Part shown: positions 1 through 5,826 of the stretch, one piece after another
Layout: each line of letters starts with the position of its first letter
Position numbering within the stretch: the first letter of the stretch is position 1
DNA from: Micromonospora inositola
GTDB taxonomy: Bacteria; Actinomycetota; Actinomycetes; Mycobacteriales; Micromonosporaceae
Length of the DNA: 64,000 nt
Assembly: GCF_900090285.1 (NCBI RefSeq)
Contig: NZ_LT607754.1
Span: 4,180,001-4,244,000, forward strand
Reading direction: 5' to 3'
Program-made: the position numbers and the translations under genes
Notes under the pieces: generated by a model
Seen by the model: only the letters and a program-made list of their open reading frames with translations
What the model was told of the DNA's origin: nothing
Databases searched by the model: none

Positions 1-429
1 GCGGAGTCAGCCGGGGTGTCGTTGCGCGTGGCGGCCGAGCCGGTTGCGGTACACGCCGATCCCGACCGGCTCCGCCAGGTGGTGGGCAATCTCGTCACCA
101 ACGCACTACGGGCGACCGCTGCGGGCGGCAGCGTCCGGCTGGTCGCGAGCCGCACCGACACGCAGGCGATCGTCCAGGTCGTCGACACCGGCTCGGGAAT
201 CGCAGCGGACGCGCTGCCGCATGTGTTCGACCGGTTCTGGCGGGCCGACGCCGCACGGGGCCGCCGTACCGGGGGCAGTGGCCTCGGCCTCGCCATCGCC
301 CGGCAGATCGTCACCGATCACCAGGGCACCATCACGGTCGCGAGTGAGGCCGGCGTCGGGACGACATTCACCATCACGCTTCCCCTTCCGACTAAGGGAC
401 GTCTCGTAACCCCGGCGTCTGTCTGTTGA
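1..429 (+). CDS. Sensor histidine kinase, C-terminal ATPase domain (5' end outside window)
   Basis: Only the last 142 residues are present; the frame is open from base 1, so the sensor, HAMP and DHp parts lie upstream. The visible part is a complete HATPase_c domain: N box (GNLVTNALRAT), G1 box (DTGSGI), F box (FDRFWRAD) and G2 box (GGSGLGLAI), ending in the usual TTFTITLPL strand. In this family the domain binds ATP and phosphorylates a His in the adjacent dimerisation domain, which then passes the phosphate to a response regulator, probably encoded upstream. The short G2 loop and FDRFWRAD F box are typical of OmpR-partner (EnvZ/PhoR-like) kinases. The input signal cannot be told from this fragment. 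Confidence 0.93.
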   Translation, partial: AESAGVSLRVAAEPVAVHADPDRLRQVVGNLVTNALRATAAGGSVRLVASRTDTQAIVQVVDTGSGIAADALPHVFDRFWRADAARGRRTGGSGLGLAIARQIVTDHQGTITVASEAGVGTTFTITLPLPTKGRLVTPASVC

Positions 430-446
430 GGACGATCGTCGAGGAT

Positions 447-491
447 GCCTGGGTGCAGGTGATCTCCCGGAGCCATCCTGCACCAGCAGGC
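447..491 (+). terminator. Stem-loop after the kinase gene
   Basis: GCCTG-GGTGCAGG (447-459) pairs with CCTGCACC-AG-CAGGC (477-491), a 13-bp stem with a two-base bulge and a 17-nt loop, starting 18 bp after the kinase stop. There is no T tract, as is usual for high-GC actinomycetes. Probably a transcription terminator. Confidence 0.5.
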
Positions 492-507
492 TGACAGAAC
501 CCATTAG

Positions 508-1760
508 ATGAGCGCGTTGATCTTGCACGTCGGTGCTTTGTTCCGCCGCCGGATCGTGGTGTGGCATGGTGTCCGGGTGATCGACAGTCGTGGGGCGTTG
601 GAGGCCCTGGTCCGACATGCCGTGGAGCTTGAGGACGACTACGAGGACATCGTGGCGACCGTCACGGCATTGTCGACGTGCGGGGACACCACGTTGGTAC
701 CCGCGCTGCAGGAGACACTGGACCGGTTCCTCGACGAGGGGAACTTCTACGGTCGCGACTTGATTGCCGGTGTCCTGGCCGGCATCGAGGGTGTGGCGGG
801 GCTGCCGGTGCTGCTGCGCGCCTCTGCGCGTGATCTCGGGGACGACCAGGACAGCTTGCAGGCCGAGATCATCGAGCTACTGCACGCGGACCGGGCGGCC
901 AGCCGGTGCTTGCTGCTTGAGTTCGCCACGGGTGATACGCCCGAGCTGCGCCGCGAGGGGCTGTGGGCGCTTGGGTTCGTCGTCGAAGCGCAGGATGTCG
1001 AGCTGCTGGCCGCGGCCGCGACCGACTCCGACCCGAAGGTCAGGTCCATGGCGATCGGCTCGATCCCTGACCCCGCCGGCGACGAGCGGGCATTCGGTGC
1101 GGTCGTTCTGGCGTTGCGTGACCCGGACGAGCAGGTGCGGGTGGCGGCGGCGAGCCGGCTTGGCTACACCGGCCGGGCTGACGCGGTTGCGCCGCTCGTT
1201 GCCCTCGCCGCCGACCGGGCACCGCAGGTACGCTCCATGGTCGCGTACGCACTTGGGCGGCTCGGTGGGGACGAGGCGACCCCGGCCCTGCTGGAGCTGC
1301 TCGACGACTCCGACGGCACGTCCGCGAGTGCGCCGCGGAAGCCCTCGGCTCGGTTGGCGGGCACGCCGCGGTAGATGCGCTACTGGCGCTGGCTGCCGCC
1401 GACGACCCGCAGCTGCGAGTCCAGGCCGCCAAAGCACTCGCGAAGGCGGTCGACTCCGATCCCCGCGTGACACCACGGCTCACGATGCTGGCGCAAGACG
1501 ATGAGGCGGCGGTACGGGCGGCCACCATTAGCGGACTCGCCAGCGCCGGCGGCGAGCCATCGCACTGGGGGCAGCTTCTTGTCGAGTTGGCGGACGACCC
1601 GGACCCTACGGTCCGGCAGCGGGTCGCGGTTGTGGCGCGACATCTCGCGCCCGACGCTGCCCCGGACATCCTCCACCGCTATGCCAGCGACCCCGACCAG
1701 ACCCTGCGCCGGCTCGCCGACACCGAGCTGAACCGACTGACCAACCCCACCACCCGCTAA
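508..1760 (+). pseudogene. HEAT-repeat protein gene interrupted by one frameshift
   Basis: Two adjacent reading frames together encode one HEAT/armadillo-like solenoid. Frame 1 runs 508-1374 and shows regular helical repeats (for example DPDEQVRVAAASRLG, RAPQVRSMVAYALG). Near 1317 the repeat pattern stops, and frame 3 continues it exactly (HVRECAAEALG, then DDPQLRVQAAKALA) to the stop at 1758-1760. Restoring one C in the GGCAC context at about 1315-1319 rejoins the frames into a protein of roughly 400 residues. The start is uncertain: ATG 508 is followed by a stretch that looks non-coding, and GTG 577 (VIDSRGALEALV) fits the fold better. Such proteins are cytosolic protein-binding scaffolds; no partner can be inferred. 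The break may be a real mutation or an assembly error. Confidence 0.75.
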
Positions 1761-1972
1761 GCCGACAACCACCGGTGATCCACAGGCGAATCGCGGCGCC
1801 CGAAAGACGAGCCGAAAAGCGTCCGCTCATCGGCTGACCGTGCGCAACCGCCGAGCAGCCAACGCGCGCTCGGCGGCAGATCAGTCCACGTGATCTCGGC
1901 CGTGGAGGACGTGGATCGGGCGTGCTCATGTTGGCCAGCTATCGGACCGAGTCGGGTTGTCGTCTCCAAAGC

Positions 1973-2033
1973 GCAACTGATGGTTGCACGAGCCCGACCT
2001 TCCGGGTACCGTCATGCGCAACCAAACGTTGCG
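1973..2033. promoter_or_regulatory. Pair of GCAAC-N5-GTTGC inverted repeats, likely ArsR operators
   Basis: Two inverted repeats of the same design lie just before the SRPBCC/ArsR operon. Site 1 is GCAAC-TGATG-GTTGC at 1973-1987; site 2 is GCAAC-CAAAC-GTTGC at 2018-2032, extended by a C and a G to a 6-bp arm. Their centres are 45 bp apart. Site 2 ends 11 bp before the ATG of the first gene. The natural candidate to bind them is the ArsR-family regulator encoded second in the operon. The rest of the 1761-2043 gap shows no gene. Confidence 0.55.
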
Positions 2034-2043
2034 GGAGGGTGTC

Positions 2044-2505
2044 ATGGAGTTCGGAACCATCGAGCGCGAGATCTACGTCGAGGCGTCGCCCGAGATCGTC
2101 TTCGAGGTGGTGAGCAGTCCCGACCACCTCAAGCAATGGTGGCCAGACGACGCCCGGTACGACCCGACGCCCGGGTCGGCGGGGGAGATCGTCTTCGGCG
2201 ACCGCGACGCCGGCGGGGCAGTGGTGCCGTTCACCGTCGTCGAGGCGCGACCGCCGCGGACGTTCTCGTTCCGGTGGACGCACCCGGCCGACGAGGTCGC
2301 GGCGGAGGGCAATTCGCTGCTGGTCACCTTCGACCTGACCCCGTCCGGCGGCGGGACGCTGCTCAAGATGACCGAGACCGGCTTCCGCGAGATGGGCTGG
2401 GAGGTCGCCGTCCTGGAGCAGCAGTACCAGGAGCACGTCACCGGCTGGGACTTCTATCTGCCGCGGCTGGCGCCGTACGTCGCGACGCTGCAGGTGCGGC
2501 CATGA
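2044..2505 (+). CDS. SRPBCC (AHSA1/START-like) domain protein
   Basis: A 153-residue cytosolic protein with the AHSA1-type helix-grip fold: an opening strand (REIYVEASPEIVFEVVS), the D-HL-QWW signature near residue 30, then antiparallel strands (FSFRWTHP, SLLVTFDLTP) and a long C-terminal helix (VAVLEQQYQEHVTGWDFYL). Start chosen at ATG 2044 because GGGAGGG lies 4 nt upstream and the family begins here. Members bind hydrophobic ligands or act as Aha1-like partners; the ligand is unknown. It shares a 4-bp ATGA overlap with the ArsR gene, and a second SRPBCC gene follows. SRPBCC-ArsR pairs are common in actinomycetes, and the regulator probably controls both SRPBCC genes. Confidence 0.9.
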   Translation: MEFGTIEREIYVEASPEIVFEVVSSPDHLKQWWPDDARYDPTPGSAGEIVFGDRDAGGAVVPFTVVEARPPRTFSFRWTHPADEVAAEGNSLLVTFDLTPSGGGTLLKMTETGFREMGWEVAVLEQQYQEHVTGWDFYLPRLAPYVATLQVRP

Positions 2506-2852
2506 GCACCGCGGTGGCCGAGAAGGTCGACGACGACCTCTGGTCCGCGATCGGGGACCCGACCCGGCGCCGGATGCTCGACCTGCTGCTCATCGAGGGC
2601 GACGGCACCGCGACCACGCTGAGTCAGCAGATGCCGGTTACCCGTCAGGCGGTGGCCAAGCACCTCGGCGTCCTCGACCGGGTCGGCCTGGTCCGGGCGA
2701 CGCCGGCCGGTCGGGAGAAGCGGTACCGGGTGGACGACGCCCAGCTCGCCCGCGCGGTGGCCCAGCTGTCCTCGGTCGGGTCGGCGTGGGATGCCCGGCT
2801 GCAGCGGATCAAGCGGATCGCCGAGGCGATCCAGCGCACCCAACAGGACTGA
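2502..2852 (+). CDS. ArsR-family winged-helix transcriptional regulator
   Basis: A 116-residue DNA-binding protein. The N-terminus (DLWSAIGDPTRRRMLDLLL) is the standard ArsR opening helix, followed by the recognition helix (SQQMPVTRQAVAKHLGVLDRVGL) and the wing (PAGREKRYRVDD). No Cys-rich metal site (ELCVC-like) is present, so this is the SRPBCC-linked subfamily and not a metal sensor. The ATG at 2502 overlaps the preceding stop (ATGA), indicating translational coupling. The paired GCAAC-N5-GTTGC repeats upstream of the operon are the likely operators, which would give autoregulation. The effector cannot be read from the sequence. Confidence 0.93.
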   Translation: MSTAVAEKVDDDLWSAIGDPTRRRMLDLLLIEGDGTATTLSQQMPVTRQAVAKHLGVLDRVGLVRATPAGREKRYRVDDAQLARAVAQLSSVGSAWDARLQRIKRIAEAIQRTQQD

Positions 2853-2884
2853 CAACGGAACTGACGAGATCAAGGAGAGTCGAG

Positions 2885-3328
2885 ATGGTGGACATTCTGC
2901 ACAGGGTCGGGGTCAAGACCCCGACGCCGGAGAAGGTGTACGACGCGCTGACGACCGTCGAGGGCCTCGCCGGCTGGTGGACCGACGACACGAAGGGGAG
3001 TGGCGACGTCGGCGGTGTCCTCGAGTTCCGGTTCCCGGTCGGTGGCTTCGACATGGAGGTCGTCGAGCTACGGCCGTCCGAGCGGGTGGCGTGGCGGGTG
3101 GTCGACGGCCCCGAGGAGTGGATCGGGACCACGATCGACTGGGACCTCCGCCAGGACGGCGACTACACCATCGTGCTGTTCAAGCACCAGGGCTGGAAGG
3201 AGCCGGTGGAGTTCATGCACCACTGCAGCACCAAGTGGGGCTCGTTCCTGATGAGCCTGAAGTCGCTGGTGGAGACCGGCGAGGGTGCGCCGGCGCCGCG
3301 GGACGTGCAGATCAGCGACTGGCACTGA
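2885..3328 (+). CDS. SRPBCC domain protein (AHSA1-like)
   Basis: A 147-residue cytosolic SRPBCC protein. It carries the opening strand (ILHRVGVKTPTPEKVYDAL), the GLAGWWTDDTKG signature around residues 27-38, the central strands and a closing helix (CSTKWGSFLMSLKSLVETG). ATG 2885 is preceded by AAGGAGAG 5 nt away. It lies 32 bp after the ArsR gene and is probably the third gene of the operon. It differs clearly from the first SRPBCC protein, so the pair is not a recent duplication. The HHCSTKWG segment is typical of the family branch often found next to ArsR regulators. Ligand and function are unknown. Confidence 0.88.
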   Translation: MVDILHRVGVKTPTPEKVYDALTTVEGLAGWWTDDTKGSGDVGGVLEFRFPVGGFDMEVVELRPSERVAWRVVDGPEEWIGTTIDWDLRQDGDYTIVLFKHQGWKEPVEFMHHCSTKWGSFLMSLKSLVETGEGAPAPRDVQISDWH

Positions 3329-3782
3329 GCCGGCGGGAGGTCAGCCCTGTCCGGCGTCGCCCGAGGTTCCGGCAGCACCGTTGGTACCGGAGGCGTTCCC
3401 AGGCCGGCACCGCCGTCCTGGCTGACTGGGAGTCGGCGCTTTGGCTGCACTGCTGGCCGGCACGCCACCCTTGCTTCGGTACGACCCCGTCGCGCCCGCC
3501 GCGCCGGGGTCGTCGGCGTGGTCACGGTCGGCCTCGTCGCCGGCGGCATCGGGCCTGCCGCGGTCAACGAGTTGCCCCGCCCGGCTTAGCGGATCGTCTC
3601 GACCGTGGTCAACGGCCCGAGCCCGTACAGGGCACGGCGCTGTGGCCATTGTCCACAGCTACTTACAGTGACTCGTCGCTGTGCGGCCTCGCAGCCGAGG
3701 GCCCCGACCGTGACGGACGCACGTAGCCGACACGCCCGATCGGCGGCAGATCCGGATGTCGGGGAACACTCCCGGCGGTTCT
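3329..3782. other. Intergenic stretch, no supported gene
   Basis: About 450 bp without a convincing gene. One plus-frame stretch ending at about 3590 reads VVGVVTVGLVAGGIGPAAVN, like a transmembrane or lipoprotein-type helix, but it has no start codon or ribosome-binding site and may be debris. It lies between a plus-strand operon end and a decayed minus-strand gene. Confidence 0.4.
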
Positions 3783-4299
3783 TCATTCATCGACCGTGAT
3801 CTGGTCGTTGGGTCCGACCTCGGCGACGTCGAGCCCGTTGGTTCGAAGGAGGTCGTCCAGGAGTTGGCGCGACCCGGCGATGTAGGTCGCATCGGAGTCC
3901 ACTTCGTTTGCGACCACCCACGCCCTGTCCTCAGGCCACCACAGGCTCGGCCCCCGGTTGTCGCCCGCGAAGGCCATCAGATCGTCGTCGAGGCTTCCGG
4001 TGAACCGGAGAAATTCGCGATGCGGCAGATGGAACATCGGTGCTCGCCGCCTCCAGGCCCCCGCCGCCGGCCAGCCGTCCCAGTGGGCAAACCAGCACGT
4101 GTCCGGCGTCTGGGTATGCCTGGCCAGCACGTTGCGGAGCAGCGGCAACGGCAGGTCCTCTTGGGAGACGACCCGCGCGAAGGCGTCTTACGTCGCCGGC
4201 ACAACGTCGGGGACCCGCCCCCTCAAAGCCCGTCACCTCCTGGATCAACCAGTCGGCCGGACTCAGGTCGGTCAGGGGTTCAACGTCCTCGGGGCCCAC
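3783..4299 (-). pseudogene. Decayed actinobacterial hypothetical protein (frameshift plus nonsense codon)
   Basis: Joining two minus-strand frames gives a protein of about 170 residues with features of a widespread uncharacterised actinobacterial family: YDAFARV, a WFAHWDGWP segment, FLRFTG, then LWWPEDRAWVVANEVD and a closing YIAGSRQLLDDLL. Two lesions break it. A G run at 4218-4222 has one base too many, switching the frame after GFEG. A TAA at 4190-4188 replaces the Tyr codon expected in VPAT(Y)DAFARV. The intact 3' part could still be read from a TTG at 4148 as a 121-residue fragment. The start near GTG 4299 is approximate. The family's function is unknown to me. Confidence 0.7.
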
Positions 4300-4393
4300 C
4301 GCGAGCGTATCGGCATAGGCGCGGTTCGGATGTGAAGAGGCGCTCGCCGCACTCGCGCGGATCGCGGCAGAAGCGGACGTACGGTCAGCGCCC

Positions 4394-4804
4394 TCAACGG
4401 CGCGCCGTGAGGGGCACGAGGACGAGGACGGCAACGCCAAGTGCGGTGGCGCCGACAGCCCACCACCAGAAGAATCCCGAGAAGACCGAGGCGATCAGGA
4501 GCCCCATGCCGAGGCCGGCCAGCAGGCCGAGTCCGAACAAGGCCCGTGGGGGCAGGGCGAGGTACGGCAGGCGCCGTACCACGAGCACTTCCAGCCAGGT
4601 GCCGCCCACCGCCAGCAGTGCCGCGCCGATCCCGTCTACGGCGGATAGTCCGTGACCTTCGCTGATCGGCACGAGGACCCGACCTTCGTCACTGGCGGGG
4701 ACGAAGAGGATGAGCACGCCAGCGACGATGAGCAGGGCGGTGATTGCTACCTGCGTGCGCGGCGCACCCCGGATATTTTGAGACATCGCTTCACTCTTGG
4801 TCAT
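4394..4804 (-). CDS. Small four-helix integral membrane protein
   Basis: A 136-residue protein with about four predicted membrane helices: AITALLIVAGVLILFVP, GIGAALLAVGGTWLEVLVV, ALFGLGLLAGLGMGLLIASV and WWWAVGATALGVAVLVLVPL. Start chosen at ATG 4804 (MTKSEAMSQ), with GGAGG about 11 nt upstream; ATG 4786 is an alternative. The charged N-terminus and the RR-terminated tail suggest a cytoplasm-facing C-terminus. I do not recognise the family. It stands alone between a decayed gene and a truncated hydrolase gene. An imperfect hairpin (GCCCTCAACGGC with GCCGTGAGGGGC, about 4390-4416) overlaps its stop and may terminate transcription. Confidence 0.7.
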   Translation of the reverse strand: MTKSEAMSQNIRGAPRTQVAITALLIVAGVLILFVPASDEGRVLVPISEGHGLSAVDGIGAALLAVGGTWLEVLVVRRLPYLALPPRALFGLGLLAGLGMGLLIASVFSGFFWWWAVGATALGVAVLVLVPLTARR

Positions 4805-4954
4805 CCGCCATAGCCTCCGCAGGAGCCGTATCGCCGAACATCGAAGGCCGGCGGAAATCGCAGCGTCGTGATCCCGCCTACCTTGCCCGACCCGGCGCGA
4901 TCCGCCGGCACCGACCAGCGGCATGTGCGTGCGTTTCTGCATCTCTGCGCGTGC

Positions 4955-5719
4955 TCACAGGTCACGGACGTAGTGCCGAATCCGCTCGCCGTGGTCGTCG
5001 GTCCTCGTGGTGTTGGGCTCGTTGAAGGGATTGATGGTGTCGATCTTGATGCCGTGCGTCCGCTCCACCTCTTGAACGACCCGGACCAGATAGGTGGAGA
5101 ACTCGTCGATGCTCTCGATCCTGAGCTGGTCCTGGGTCGCGTTGAATCCGCCGGAGACGTAGCCGCTGACCGTCTGGAAATACGGCCGTGAGTTGCTGAA
5201 GGCCTCCCAGTGGGTGACGTCGTTCTTGATGCGGTTGATCCACCATCGCTGATTCTGGTCGGCGTTCCAGTTCCAGTGATCGGGGTTCTCGGGGTGCCAC
5301 CAGTCCTTGTCGTTTCGGGTGGTACCAGCGGGCGCCCGCCACCACCCCGGGACGGCGCCGCCGGGGCGCAGGTAGTCGGGCACGTCGGGGGCGTTGCCAC
5401 CGCCGATGTTGTAGCGGGCGATGTTGAGGTTCAGACCCTCCTCGCCGAAGAGCATCTCGGCGAGCTTCTCCCGGACCTCGTCCGGGTAACCACCGGTCAC
5501 ATTGACGAACCAGACGAGCCTCGTGCCCCAGCCTTCATACGGCTGCCCCTGATAGGACGGGTCGGGGCGTACCGTGACAGCCGGCAGCGACGCGGTCGGC
5601 GACGCCGCGGCCCGTGCGGCCTGCGGCGTGGCGGTCGCCGTTGCAGCGATGACCGTGCCGCCCACCGCCATGGTGGCCGCGCTGATCGCGGCGAGTAGAC
5701 GCCGCGTGTTTCGTCTCAT
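4955..5719 (-). CDS. Truncated secreted GH30-like endo-beta-1,6-galactanase
   Basis: A 254-residue protein with a signal peptide (MRRNTRRLLAAISAATMAVG, Ala-rich cleavage region near residue 38). A GH30-type barrel follows: YEGWGTRLVWF, a GLNLNIARYNIGGG strand, and INPFNEPNT, whose NEP Glu is the usual acid/base. The family normally continues for about 200 more residues, including the nucleophile Glu and a beta-sandwich. Here the homology ends just after the NEP motif, with a short unrelated tail and stop. The enzyme therefore lacks its nucleophile and is probably inactive. ATG 5719 is used because the signal peptide begins there. It is last in the glycosidase operon, consistent with attack on arabinogalactan side chains before decay. 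Confidence 0.75.
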   Translation of the reverse strand: MRRNTRRLLAAISAATMAVGGTVIAATATATPQAARAAASPTASLPAVTVRPDPSYQGQPYEGWGTRLVWFVNVTGGYPDEVREKLAEMLFGEEGLNLNIARYNIGGGNAPDVPDYLRPGGAVPGWWRAPAGTTRNDKDWWHPENPDHWNWNADQNQRWWINRIKNDVTHWEAFSNSRPYFQTVSGYVSGGFNATQDQLRIESIDEFSTYLVRVVQEVERTHGIKIDTINPFNEPNTTRTDDHGERIRHYVRDL

Positions 5720-5826
5720 CGGTAGCGCCTCTTCTCCTGTTGGTCGGCGGTGTGGTGGGCCAGAACTGGCCCCTTGGCAGTACGGCCAACCCCATGGGTA
5801 CTGCACCGAGTGATGGCAGAGCGCGT

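Noticed and set aside
2011..2033. ATG at 2014 as a start for a small gene or the SRPBCC protein
   Set aside because: It lies inside the second inverted repeat and has no ribosome-binding site; ATG 2044 has GGGAGGG.
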